From Absidia repens (Eukaryota > Mucoromycota > Mucoromycetes > Mucorales > Cunninghamellaceae): DNA of 64,000 bases. Of this stretch, positions 12,622-24,900 are shown piece after piece. How positions within the stretch are numbered: the first letter of the stretch is position 1; each line of letters starts with the position of its first letter. Location of the stretch: contig MCGE01000015.1 of NCBI GenBank assembly GCA_002105175.1, forward strand, positions 682,001-746,000. The letters run 5' to 3'. Made by a program: the position numbers and the translations under genes. The notes under the pieces are model-generated. The model did not search any database, was not told the DNA's origin, and was given only the letters and a program-made list of their open reading frames with translations.

Positions 12622-13659
12622 ATCCTTTGGTACACCCCATCACCTTTTTTTTATTTTTTACCCTACATATTATTACCGTATATTTTTACTACATGTTATT
12701 TTTTTTTATATATCTTTATACTGCATTTGCCTTTTATTTAGTTTATCCACATATTATTCCTTACACTGTATTAATATCCATAGTATTCCCCATTGTAGTT
12801 TATACTGTTGTTTTTTTCTTTTAAATTAATAAATGCTCTCGGAGCTTTTTAAATTCTATTGATTTACTAGATGTCAGCGGGGCGGGGATGAGGGTTTCTT
12901 TAAGTGTGGGGTTTCGTGGGATGGATTAGGCGATTTTGTTATTTCGCATTTTGGTGGGTGGCTCTTTATGGTCCATTTTCTTTTCCCATAAATACATAAT
13001 AAAAAATTAGGCATCTGAGATTGGTTGAATTTGACAGACGGGCCCAAGAGACGTTTATCAAAAAAAAAAAAAAAAAAAAAAAAACAAGTTAAGTGGGTAA
13101 AGGGAACACCGTGCACAGCTTTTCAATCATCGTTTTATTTTTTATGCAATCATCGCTGTTTATTTTTTTCTATGCATCCTTCCGTGCCCCCCTTTTTTTT
13201 ATACATACACGTCTGCTCTTGTCTTTCTATTTTCGTCTTTTCCAGCTTGCACTGCACAATGTGTTAATATCCATTCAACAAGACAAACTAAATAATTGGA
13301 AGAACGATGTAAAAGCCGAAAATCAAAAACTTATTTTTATTTCAATATCAATATAAACTATGTCAACTAAACGAAACTGGTCTCACAATACGGTGACACA
13401 TCTAAATGTGAGGCGATGAGGGTGAGTGTGGAGTATATGGTGGCCAAATAACCCAATCCAATCAAAGAGGGTAAGCTACCCTAACGGGAGAGTAATGAAG
13501 GGGTTAACTACAATAGAATGTATTGCTTCGTCTTATCTGCAAAGGAATCAATAGGAGAAAGCATCCATGTTGTCGATGTTGAAGAGCTTTATAAAAAGTG
13601 AAAAAGAGAGACTTCCATTTTTGCATCCATCAAACCAAAAGCTCATCAGAGCTTCCCGA
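12622..13659. other. Gene-free stretch downstream of BST1
   Basis: A T-rich region with many short ORFs made of homopolymer codons. It holds a 23-nt A tract near 13061-13084. No gene, RNA or repeat-family similarity was recognised before copy A begins. Confidence 0.5.
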
Positions 13660-14520
13660 TGTATTCAAACCCCGCCCACGTGGATTTTGCGTCGCTCCTT
13701 TTTTTTTCGGGGGGGGGATAGTAGAGGGCGCTCTTTCTTTTCTTTCATTCTTTTTTTTTTTCTTCATCATTGTAACATTTTTAGGTTATAGTGAACTTAG
13801 ATTAGTGTCAGCTCTAGTTTAGAAGGGGTTTCAGCTCAGGGATTACAAGATGCATGGGGAAACCCTTTCATTTTGGATCTAGGATCTGAGGGCACCATTA
13901 GTTGGCTTTTTGGAGCCTTCATTGGCTTAGTTTAGTGTTAGCTTGTCCAAAGTTTGTATCTATATCTGAATAAAATAGGTCTCTTTTTACTTGCTTCAAT
14001 GAAAAAATGTCCCAATAACTTCTCTCATAATCTCTTGTCCAAGAGATCTCTTCATTACTGCCATCATCCCCCCTCCCTCCCTTTGCGATTGATGTTGACC
14101 TTTGCTGTGTTTCATCACAGACGTCCCTTTTAATATTTCTCATGTATTATACAGTCCACCATCTCCCATATTACAATTGTCCCTTAGATTAGCGTTGACC
14201 ATTCTACAAATCGCTCTTTTGTCTTTCCCTCATGCTTCCTCCCATAGATCCTTCGATTCAATCTTTTGTTACAATGATCCCTTCGTTTTTAGTTTTAGTA
14301 TCTACCCCGATCAATAAAATATGCTCATTATTTTTTAAAACCATCCTCTGACTCATTAAATGTTGTGCAATACTCTTGTCATGCCTGTGTTTGTGATTGT
14401 CCAATCAAACGTCCGTCTTGTATTTCACCCATTATGACTACTTTGTCCCATTTAACTAAACACCTGGCATCTAGTTGATAGTCATAAGATCACTTACTAT
14501 CAAATATGATCATTGACTGA
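13660..14520 (+). repeat. Dispersed repeat family, copy A (long copy)
   Basis: The copy begins near a CCCCGCCCACGTGG box (about 13670). A T/C-rich stretch follows, then the core with an 11-nt inverted repeat (13822-13832 with 13859-13869; one position pairs as G.T) around a 26-nt loop containing GATTACAAGATGCATGG. Next come the segment GCTTAGTTTAGTGTTAGC and the signal GAATAAAATAGGTCTC (about 13968). The tail to about 14520 has degenerate subrepeats such as GTTGACCATT and CAATAAAATATGC, ending near CACCCATTATGACTACTT. The same order is seen in copies G and H. Boundaries are approximate, and no inverted terminal repeats, target duplications or ORFs were identified. Confidence 0.8.
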
Positions 14521-14581
14521 TAGACCAATGGTAGAAATGATTCGAAGTCGTGTTGCTGAGCATGTATCCGCCGCTAATAAA

Positions 14582-14612
<31 letters not shown>

Positions 14613-15515
14613 GGCCCTACTTTCTAACGTATATATGACTATTTATCTCATCCCTCTGAGACGTAGCGACGGATTGGCAATTCTAAGTCAAGTAATATTA
14701 TAAAACTTGGTCTCCCCTTCTCTACCCTATTTCCGTTTCCATTATTTCTATCCATTCACTCTAGGTAGGCGATGTCGTCAGCGTAACCTAACGCTAAACT
14801 TGGCAAAATGATATCGATGCAAACGTTTATACTTTTCGTTTTATTTGCATGTATTCGAATATATATATATATATATATATGTAACAAATTGCAACAATTA
14901 ACGTTTGCTTTATGTTCTTTGTGGAACTGCAGCATATGAGAGTGATAACACCTTTTTTTTTTCTACCAGATTTTCATTTGTAGCACAAACCATATACAGG
15001 ACAATACACTGTGAACCACCATTCAGCCCAAGTGCTTTTTTTATCTCGTCCTAGCAACACACATATACAAAGTGTTCATTTTATTTATTGAAAGAAGTAT
15101 AATAACAAGACGCTTATGGTACAATGACTAATACTATATAGGAGTGGAAAGGGGGGGAGTTGGGAGTGCGCTATGACTAAAACTATATGCAACGTGGGGA
15201 GAGGAGGTAGCTGGATTTATTGACTATTGTTTGGATGTATCTATTATATGCTCACACCTAGGGTTACCAATGGGCCGAGACGATCAGACTATATTAGGCA
15301 GATCGTCAATATGAGACGTCAATAATTCAAATAATTCTTACTCATTTCAAGTCATTTTTCGTAAAAAAAAAAAAAAAAAAAAAAGGTCGGTATTTGAATA
15401 TATATATATATAGACAAAGGGACCAAGTTGCTTTATTTTTCCTTTTTTTTCTTTATTTGACTGTATTCTCTTTTTTTTTCTTCTTCTTCTACATCCATTG
15501 TCGTGACATTTGATC
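14521..15515. other. Gene-free stretch upstream of VAS1
   Basis: It contains a T tract (about 14587-14612), an AT dinucleotide run (about 14860-14880), an A tract (about 15364-15384) and a second short TA run (about 15400-15412). The last 100 bases before the VAS1 start are T/C-rich, as is usual for leaders in this window. Nothing else was recognised. Confidence 0.5.
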
Positions 15516-18500
15516 ATGCCATCTGAACAATCTATAACCGAAGCAACCTCTACTCAACCTGTTAATGAAGAAACGAATGCCATTGCTGCGGCTGCTGCAA
15601 AGAAAGCAAAGAACCAAGCGAAAAATGACGAAAAGCGTCAAGCCAAACTGGAAAAACTAGCTGCCAAACAAGCAAAGGTAAGTCAGTAATTTATAGCAGT
15701 GAAAATATTTCTATTCTAACATACATATGTCTCATGCACTATTTGTTCTTCTTCCTCGTTCTTTCTCTCGACTAGCTTGCTTTACTGAAGACCAAATCGC
15801 CCTCCAACAACAGTAACGAAGAAAAGACAGCCAAAACCCCGACTCCTGCGTTTGTGAATAAGACGCCAAAAGGTGAAAAGAAAGGTAAAATAGAGAGAAA
15901 AATACAAAAAAAAAAAAAAACACAGTATGTAAGAAATACACATGAAATCTATATCAATCCTAATTGTTCTCTACTTGGCTTTTTTTTTTAGACATGACTC
16001 AACCTATGGCGAGTGCGTATGATCCTCGAGCGGTGGAATCTGCTTGGTATGAATGGTGGGTGAAGGAAGCCTTTTTCAAGCCAGAATTAACCTCGGATGG
16101 TCAGATCAAGTCGGCTGGGCTTTTTGTTGTGCCCGCACCCCCTCCCAATATCACGGGCTCGCTTCACATTGGCCATGCCTTGACAGTGGCGCTTCAAGAT
16201 ACGTTGGTGCGATGGAATCGGATGCTGGGCAAGACGGTGTTGTTTAATCCTGGCACAGACCATGCAGGCATCTCTTGTCAATCGGTGGTCGAAAAAAAGT
16301 TATGGTTTGAATCCAAGACCACACGCCATGATCTGGGTCGTGACGCCTTTGTGGACAAGGTCTGGGAATGGAAAGCAACATATGGCCATCGGATTCATGA
16401 CCAATTCTATCGTCTCGGAGCCTCTTATGATTGGGATCGGACTGCTTTTACCATGGATCCTGTAAGTATTTCCCAAAAAGTAAGAAAACTGAGCAGTTCA
16501 TCCAGATGAAAACCTTTTTTTTTTTTTTTTTTTTTTTTTTGTACTCACCTTTTCTTTTTTTTTAATTTTGGCGGGGCGAGGGGATGATAGAAATTATCCA
16601 AAGCGGTGCGTGAAACGTTTGTCCGACTTCATCGTGAAGGTACCATCTACCGTGCCAATCGTCTTATCAACTGGTGTGTCCGACTCAACACGGCGTTATC
16701 GAATCTGGAAGTTGAAAACAAGGAAATCCCGGGGCGGACGTGGATGCATGTGCCTGGCTATGATGAGGATGAGGTGTTTGAATTTGGGGTGTTGAATGAA
16801 TTTGCTTATCAAGTGGAAGATACGACGGACCAGCGTGTTGTGGTGGCGACGACGCGGATCGAAACGATGCTCGGGGATGTTGCCATTGCAGTCCATCCGG
16901 ACGATGCCCGCTATACCCACCTCCATGGAAAATTCGTTGTCCATCCCTTTTTGGATCGGCGGCTTCCTATTGTTGTCGATGAATTGGCAGCGGATATGAC
17001 GTTTGGTACAGGTGCGGTCAAGATCACTCCGGCACATGACTTTAACGATTACGACGTTGGCAAGCGGCATGGATTACCCTTTATCAACATCATGAACGAC
17101 GACGGGACACTGAACGAACATGCCGGTCCCTGCTATGCAGGTATGAAGCGATTCCATGTGCGAGCCAAAATTGTCGAAGACTTGAAGACCATGGGATTAT
17201 TTGTCGGTGTCAAGGAAAATCCAATGACCGTGCCTCTCTGTAGGAAGTCGGGTGATGTGATTGAACCTATCATGAAGCCTCAATGGTGGGTCCATTGTAA
17301 ACCAATGGCGGATGCTGCGTGCCAAGCTGTGCGTGACGGTAAACTCAAGATTACTCCCAAGGTGTCTGAAGGTGATTGGTTCCGCTGGTTGGAAAATATC
17401 CAAGACTGGTGCGTTTCTCGTCAACTTTGGTGGGGGCATCGTGTGCCTGCTTATTATATTGCTTTGGAAGAAGAAGGCGCGACAACACCGGATTATGCTG
17501 ATGGTGCTTATTGGGTTAGTGGCCATGATGAGGCGGATGCTCGTGGTGAAGCCGAACGCAGATTCCCGGGAAAGAAGTTTACTTTGGAGCAAGACCCTGA
17601 TGTATTGGACACATGGTTTTCTGCAGGTTTATGGCCTTTCTCTATTATGGGTTGGCCAGACAAGGTAAAATCACCCCAACCCCCCAACAATAATAGCGAT
17701 CTACGGAAATAATATGTTGATTGATTGATTGTTTTTTTTGTTTTTTTTTTTGTTTTTCCAATGTTCCATTAGACTGATGATATGGCGAAATTCTATCCTT
17801 CTTCCCTACTCGAGACTGGCTGGGATATTCTTTTCTTTTGGGTTGCTCGTATGGTAATGTTTGGCATTAAACTCACGGGACAAGTGCCATTCTCCGAAGT
17901 CTTCTGTCATGCGATGATCCGCGATGCTCATGGTCGAAAAATGTCCAAATCTCTCGGAAATGTTATTGACCCTGTGGATGTGATTGAAGGAATTACTTTA
18001 AATAATCTACATGGTCGTTTACTTGAAGGAAATCTTGATCCTAGGGAAATTGCAAAAGCCAAAATTGGTCAGGTAGGACAACAACCAAAAAAAAAAAAAG
18101 AAAACGAAGCATAGTGATAATGATCAGACCGCATTAATTATCTCTGTTTTTTGTTTGGTTCATAGAAAACTGATTTCCCAATGGGGATACCCGAATGTGG
18201 TACGGATGCCCTTCGATTTGCGCTTTGCTCTTACACAACCGGCGGCCGTGATATTAATTTGGATATTTTGCGTGTGGAGGGGTACCGTAAATTCTGCAAC
18301 AAAATCTGGAACGCCACTCGGTTTGCGATGATGAAATTGGGATCGGATTTCAAACCAAATGCTTCTGCAAAGGTAAGTGAAAAAGGAAATCGAAGGGGGG
18401 GGGAGGGTGGAATGACTTTATTTTTGGTTGGTGATTTCTGGTTTTGCGTGATATTCACCTTTTTTTTTTTGGTACAGGCTTCTGGAGAAGAATCTTTGGC

Positions 18501-19140
18501 TGACAAATGGATTTTGGATAAGTTAAACAAGGCGACTGTGGAAACCAACAAAGGACTGACGGAACGAAACTTTAATATAGCCACCAATGCAGTGTATCAA
18601 TTCTGGCTCTATGATCTGTGTGATGTTTATATCGAAGTCATCAAGCCTATTTGTGACAATGATAAGGAGGACCCGCGAAGGACAGCTGCTCAAAATACCT
18701 TATATACTTGCATCGAGGCTGGGCTCAAACTTTTACATCCATTCTCTCCATTTGTCACCGAGGAATTATATCAACGCCTGGAACGACGACCTGGTGATAC
18801 TATTCCTTCGATTGTCAAGGCAAGCTACCCAGTCAACGAACCCAGCTATGTCATTAACAACACGACAGCCAATGAATTTGATATTGTGATCGACACCGCC
18901 AAATCCATCCGTAGCTTGACTGTGCAATTGAACAAGAAAGCTGCCGGTTCAGTCCGTATCGAAACTGAAACAACCGATCTACATGACCTACTGACCACTG
19001 AATCCCCTTCGATTATGGCATTGACACGTGGTATCAAGGATTTGACCATCTCAAGGAAAGGCGCTGCTGCTGGTGCTGTTACTGCTACGACTCATGCTGC
19101 GCAAGTCAATGTGAACGTTGCTGTGTACTTGGAAAAATAG
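15516..19140 (+). CDS. VAS1: Valyl-tRNA synthetase
   Basis: Seven exons (15516-15677, 15776-15884, 15992-16461, 16591-17664, 17773-18072, 18166-18372, 18478-19140) join to 2,985 nt, giving 994 residues. The Lys/Ala-rich N-terminal extension is typical of eukaryotic cytosolic enzymes. Then come [12 protein letters not shown] (HIGH motif), the editing domain ([26 protein letters not shown]), [10 protein letters not shown] (KMSKS loop), and a C-terminal anticodon-binding and helical domain with [15 protein letters not shown]. It charges tRNA-Val. In yeast one gene supplies both cytosol and mitochondria through two starts. Here an in-frame TGA at 15504-15506 directly precedes the start and the N-terminus is acidic, so a mitochondrial form would need an alternative upstream exon or a second gene. 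Confidence 0.96.
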
Positions 19141-19661
19141 AATATTTTAGTGTGTTTATTTTAGCGTAGTTTTAGCTCGGATGTATATTTTTATGGTTTA
19201 CAATAAAAAAAATAGTCCCTTTTATGATATCTTATGATTCATTATATCGTAGTGTTTTTATATTTATTTGATATACTTGGATGATCTCAAGTGATTTTTT
19301 TTTCCTTCTCCTTTCCTTTGGATTGGTTGAAAAAAGCATGAACTAGTTAATGCATTATCATCACCTCCATAAAAGTACAAATGAATTATACGCTTGGGCT
19401 TCTGCATTGCGCGCATCGTCTAGCGGAGTTGAAATCAATCTTTTTAGCTGGGGGGAAGGCATGGGAAGGGAAAAAAGGCGCAATGTCCGCGGGTTTCTGA
19501 AAATCGATTGTTTGTCTTTTTTTTTTTTTTCTCACACATGGATTTGACGTCGGTTTTATTTTATTGCTCCATTGTCTTTTTTCTATACATCCTTTCTCGT
19601 CTACAATCCCTTTTTAAAAAACGTAGCAAGCTTTCCAAAAATATTCGACAACAATTCCATA
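19141..19661. other. Intergenic: VAS1 3' flank and leader of small hypothetical gene
   Basis: A 521-base spacer containing CAATAAAAAAAA (about 19200), a probable VAS1 polyadenylation signal. A T/C-rich leader lies before 19662. No other feature is seen. Confidence 0.5.
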
Positions 19662-20347
19662 ATGACTGACGCTCATACGGTAACTTCGCTTGCACAGCAA
19701 TGGCAATCCTTACGCGCTTCAGACGATGTGGACGAAAAAACCAATGTTTTGAAGGTAAAAAAAAAATAGTCTTAAGTTGGTGGCGGAATGGCTATGTTTA
19801 CTGGATGAATCGGCTAAACGGTTGATGGACGCTTTGTCTATCATTTTATTTTTATGGTAGTCTCTATATCAGGCTTTGGGAAAGGAGGGGACTCCGGCTT
19901 CAGAAGTATTAACGCACCTAGGACAACCGGATGACACTTCAGCAAGTGGCAGTGGGGCTCTACCTACGATGCCAGGTAAGAAAAATAGGAATAGGGTAGA
20001 ATCATCTGATTTTTATCATAGTGATGGATTGATTGATTGATTGAGTGATGATGGATCTAGATGACTGGAACTAAATTGACTTTTGTATTAGGGCCCATGA
20101 TGACACAAGCACATCAACAAAGCAATGATCAAAGCCTTTATTTTGTGTATTATCCTCAAAAAGATAAAAAGCAACAATACTTGTCATTCAAGGTAAGTTT
20201 CTTTGGGGGGGGTGCGGAATGGGTATAGAGTTATAATATATATATATATCTACATAAATTATGTACGATTGACATCCGTTTTTTTTGTATTTGTTTTAGG
20301 TAAATGGCAATACAGAAACGGTGGAAAAAGCAGAATGGCACCAGTAG
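19662..20347 (+). CDS. Small hypothetical protein (118 aa, four exons)
   Basis: Exons 19662-19754, 19861-19975, 20092-20192 and 20300-20347 join to 357 nt, giving 118 residues with consistent splice phases. The predicted protein begins MTDAHTVTSLAQQWQS. It contains ASEVLTHLGQPDD, a Ser/Gly linker, then LYFVYYPQKDKKQQYLSFK and ends in EKAEWHQ. There is no signal peptide or membrane segment. The spacing of LGQPDD before an aromatic YFVYY...YLSF strand pair is reminiscent of small fungal proteins of unknown function, but I cannot name a family. The consistent four-exon structure and protein-like composition support a real gene. It is easily missed because no exon exceeds 115 nt. Confidence 0.65.
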
Positions 20348-20585
20348 AAATCGTCAACCAAAAGCAACATGTTGCACCATGCATGAATTCTCGTTTTTAG
20401 TTTCCCCTTATTTTTATTATACATCTCTCCTCCCTCCCCCCATTTTTGCTATTTGATCACTCCTTCAAAAATAATAAAAACCTCTCTCTTCTTTTGTCTT
20501 CTTTTTTATCTTCTTTGTCTTCTTTTGTGTTGTGTATCCTTTTTTTATTTTATTTTTTTTAAGTATTATTACTTTATTTGACTAG

Positions 20586-22272
20586 ATGAAACATCAACAT
20601 CACCGAGGTGCTTCAACGTGCTCGACAAAGCTTATCACAAAAACATCAACCGATAGTTACCTTCCACTCCATCGATCCATCACCGATGACCATGAAGATA
20701 AACATGCGAAACATAATTACGACAACGGCAAATCACCTATTACTCGCTTTGTTTGCAAATTACTAGGTAATGATGAATGGTATGCAGTGGTTTCAAAGGG
20801 TCGGGGGAGTATATACATACTCAAAATGTGTATTATTATTTTTTATTATTAGGTTTGGAACCGAGCAACTATAAAAAACCTCGTTTTGGACACAAATCGG
20901 GGTCAACAACATCCATCACCAAAAGCTCGGTTTTCCATTTCCCATCCATCCCCCTACCCTCATCCTCGTCAACTTTATCTGAGCAGCAGCAGCAACGGCA
21001 GCATGTGAATGATGTGCATTCTTGTTATTCCCACAAGAAGAAGAAAATCCCAATCACAACGAAAAAAAAGAAAAAGAAGAATGATGATGGGGATGCTTCC
21101 TGCAGCAACACTTCCTCCTCTTCCACATTATCCTCATTATCATCATCCTTATTATCAAGTGACCAAAACATCATCACTCACAGCGACAGCAACGATCACA
21201 ACAATAACAACAACAATACTGCTCTCGAATCCACTAGTACATGTACCAGCACAAGTAGCCTTATTAGTGATGATGATGATGCTGACAAAAAGTTCCCAGG
21301 AAAGTCAACTCTATCCTCCAACGAAGACAACAATCAATGGATGATGGTGACACCAGCTATGGATGCATTGGTTATTGCTAGTCAAATTCCATCTGTCAAA
21401 AAAATTCATTTTGTCGATGATTTTGATATCCCGCCTCCCACCTTAATCAATCGTGACCCATCCACCTATCCTTTATTGACAGGCTTACTATCTGAACAGG
21501 TAAAAAAAAAAAAAAAAAGCTGCAGTCAATCTCATATCATCTCACTTTTTGTATGTGTATGTGTGTGTGTTTAGTTACGACCTTATTTGCCTCGCAGGTA
21601 CCGTCTTGCATCGGAATGGAATTTACTCTACAGTCTTGATCAACATGGTGCTAGTCTTTCCACCTTGTACCACCGGGCCATGGATTCTGGGCCATGTATC
21701 ATGGTGTTGAGGGACGATGAAAATCAGGTAAATCCCTTCTGCACCATTTTTTCGGTCCCCTCCTTTTTTTTTTAACAGAATTTTTATTTTTCAATTTTCA
21801 ACTTTCTTGATAGGTTTTTGGTGCTTTTTTAAATGAAGCCATCCGTGTTGACCTGTCTTACTATGGTACCGGTGAATGGTAAAACCCACAAAAGTGACAC
21901 ACACACACATTCAGCAATTAATAATTCACTTTTTTTTTTTTTTTTTACAGCTTTTTATGGAAAATCTCGCCACCGACAAACAATACATCATCATCGTCAC
22001 TAGGATCTGCATCTACATCACCCAAAAATCATCATCATCATCCAATACCCAAAATCAAGGTGTTTCCCTGGACTGGCAAAAACGAATACATGATTTACTC
22101 TACCATTGACTGTATTGCTATTGGTGGAGGAGAAGGAAAGTTTGGTCTTTGGCTTAATCAAGATCTGGAAAAAGGACATTCAGAACCATGTGCCACCTTT
22201 GACAATGAATGTTTATCCCTGAATTCACTTTTCAATTGTATTGATTTGGAAATATGGTCATTCCGAATTTAG
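20586..22272 (+). CDS. OXR1: TLDc-domain oxidation-resistance protein (Oxr1 family)
   Basis: Five exons (20586-20766, 20853-21499, 21575-21727, 21814-21878, 21951-22272) join to 1,368 nt, giving 455 residues. The N-terminal half is low-complexity (His, Ser, Lys and Asn runs) with LLGLEPSNYKKPRFG. The C-terminal half is a TLDc domain: LLSEQLRPYLPRRYRLASEW, LLYSLDQHGASLSTLY, CIMVLRDDENQVFGAFL, then IGGGEGKFGLWLNQDL and the ending DLEIWSF. TLDc proteins protect against oxidative damage, and in yeast Oxr1 binds the V-ATPase and promotes its disassembly. The domain call is firm. The disordered N-terminus and the serine-rich loop inside the TLDc domain (about 21980-22055) look lineage-specific. Confidence 0.93.
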
Positions 22273-24284
22273 TTATGTGTTTTTTTTTTCTTTTTTTTAC
22301 ATGGCCCCCTTTTTTTTATACATATTTGAATCTTTTTTTTTTTTTATCACACAGCCCCTTTGCAGTATCCCATTTTTATTTTTATATCTATACCATATAG
22401 TTCACATATTTTTTTTTATATCATACATACATATTATATCATATATTATATATATTTATCCCCTCCTCTAGTCATATACTTTCCCTTTTTCTTTCCTTAT
22501 ATCATATCATATCATTTGACAGACTAACTCCGCATTCATGCAAAACCAAATAAATCATATTTCAATCAAATCATGTATTTTATTTTTTTATTTTTTGTAC
22601 TTATTGTATAAAAAAGGTCAAAATGTAATAAACATCTATTCTGCAATCAACTAAATAACGGGTGTTCCAACCATATCAAATCGCTTGGATCTAAAATGAA
22701 TACATAAACATCAAATCTGATATGTAACTAGGTTTTTCTATTTTTGTACATGCTTTTTGTTACCAGGGATCAGTTGAAACTTGGGGGTGGGAATAGGTAT
22801 CAGAAGTCCAGTTCCGAGGGTCGAATGTTTTTTTTTTTTTTTTTTTTTTTTTTTTGCCATTTTGAAAAAAAAAAGAATCATGTGAGTAGCAGCAATCTAT
22901 TTTCCCAGTCCAATTGTTTATATTCACATCAGCCATCGTCAAGACCCGAGATAATCCATGTATTAAAATAATGTCGATCCAACTTGCAATCTGACTGAGC
23001 AGTAAGAAGGGAAGGTAATGCACGATGCTGCTGGTCTTTCTTTGCCGAATATCCGAGGCGTTGAATTTTCACCCCACGGTTTCCATATATGTCAATGGAA
23101 AAAAGAAAAAAGGAAGACTGATACCATTGCAGAACGATTCTCTAATAAAAAGTAAAGATGATTCACAATTCAACAATCCACCCCCCACCCCACCTCCCAT
23201 CAATTGGCTCTTTTTCCTTTTTTTTTCAACTTGCTAAAGTCACATGAGAGGTAAAAGGAGGAGAAAAACAACAACAACCAGGGTAGACCTACAGAACAAC
23301 AATAATAAGGTTCATCTAACCCGCCTTTGCTCTTTTTCAATTCTAGTGTTTCCATCGGTTAATCCTTACCCCCTGCACCCGCCGCCATCTCTCTCCCCCC
23401 CCAAAGTTCTAAATATCCTTTTTGAATATGGCTGAACCAAGCATATAATATATATATAAAGATTGTTGTCTATAGAAGAGAAAAATTATAAAATAAATAG
23501 AGAAGCAGTAAGTAAATATTTGTGTCAAATTGCATTGTCATTATACCGCATTTACTTACTTCCACCATTGTGTGTGTATGTGCGTGTGACCGGCGCCCAT
23601 TTTGTTACCTAAATAGATCAAAATGAAATTTTTTTTTTTTTGTTCTTTTTCATTAGTTATTTTATTTCACGGCCCTTGCATTTCAAACCGTATCATTTGA
23701 CCCATTCACCTTAACCCACGATATATTAATTAAGGTAGCATAGTAGCAACGGCGAGAGCCGATGTAACCTATCAAGTGTTCATTAGTATAGCAACTTGTC
23801 AATTCATTCGTCTATCGGCACTTTCATTATACTCTTCCCTCGCCACCAGCCAGTCATGTCATACCTTACTTGCGTTTTTTTTTTTTTGTCGTATGTATTC
23901 CACTTGCTTTTCCTGCTGAGCTAAAAGGCCAAATGTATATCATTTATCATATGCAGCTAAGAATAAAATCTACCAAAAAAAAAAAAAAAAAAAAAAAAAA
24001 GAGTGCTGCAATCAAACGATATAAATCTATTCAAACCCTCAAAGGCGTTTCCTCCGTCCGCCAGTTGCACTTGCGATGTTGTTAAATAATATTGATTGCG
24101 GTAAAAAAGACGATATAGGACCTACAATACCACAGATATTAAGTGATGTTAATTGTTGTAGAAAAGAAGAAAATGAACTTGATAAAGTGGTGCGTGTGTG
24201 TGAAGGGAAGGGGGAGGTGGAGGAGCCCTTTGATGAATCAACAGTAAGCAACAAAAACCAAAAAAAAGGACGATGGGAACGTTT
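22273..24284. other. Gene-free stretch downstream of OXR1
   Basis: A very T-rich region. It includes a run of at least 29 T (about 22827-22855) and an A tract (about 23974-24000). No protein-like ORF, tRNA or repeat-family core was seen. A 116-codon frame at 24076-24426 runs into repeat copy B and is treated as chance. Confidence 0.5.
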
Positions 24285-24900
24285 CAAATCCCGCCCACGT
24301 GAAATGTTTATTTTCCCTCTCCTGCCTTGTTCATTTTTTCTGCTCTCTTTTCTTTTTGATATTTTTTTTCCTTTCATTTTTTCTTCACCAGTCAACTTCT
24401 ATGGACTCATGTTGGATTTAGATTAGTGTTGGGACTAGCTTAGAACCGTTTTCAGCTCAGGGATTACAAGATGCATGGGGAAACCCTTTCATTTTAGATC
24501 TAGGATTTTGGACCACCATTAGTTGGCTTATTAGAGTCTTCATTAGCTTAGTTTAGTTTTAGTTTGCCCATAGTTTGCACCTATACCACCTGAATAAAAT
24601 ATGTCTCTTTTTACATCTATTAATGAACATTAGCCTTCCTCATGCTTTGCACATTAGATCTCTTTTACATTCTACAAATAAAAGTCCACTGTCATGATTA
24701 GTACTATGGATTCCTTTTTAATTGTGACCTCCTTTTATTGTTCTTAAGCCCTGTGCCATAGATACGTTTTTTGTCATTATTCCTTTAGACTAGTGCTCAG
24801 CATACTTCAGATCCTTCTATGCCTTGAATCATTAGTTTAGTGTTTATCATTGAAGTTCAATAAAATATGGTATGAAATCTTTTTTTATTATAAAATAAGC
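24285..24900 (+). repeat. Dispersed repeat family, copy B
   Basis: It starts with CGTTTCAAATCCCGCCCACG (about 24281-24300). The T/C-rich stretch, the core (GATTACAAGATGCATGG near 24461), TTAGCTTAGTTTAG and GAATAAAATATGTCTC (about 24594) follow in the same order as in copy A. The left hairpin arm is mutated (ccgttttc), so the stem is weak here. The tail has diverged and ends near 24900 after CAATAAAATATGG. Confidence 0.8.

Noticed and set aside
13660..14520. Classifying the dispersed repeat as a tRNA-derived SINE
   Set aside because: Looked for A-box and B-box promoter motifs in the 5' part; only weak partial matches were seen, and the copies lack a consistent 3' simple-repeat tail.
24076..24426. 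A 116-codon open frame running through the start of repeat copy B, with a similar FKSRPRE-type translation in copies F and H
   Set aside because: The shared peptide reflects conserved DNA around the CACGTG box. Frame and length are not kept in copies A, E and G, and the downstream part is T/C-rich hydrophobic filler. No domain was recognised.
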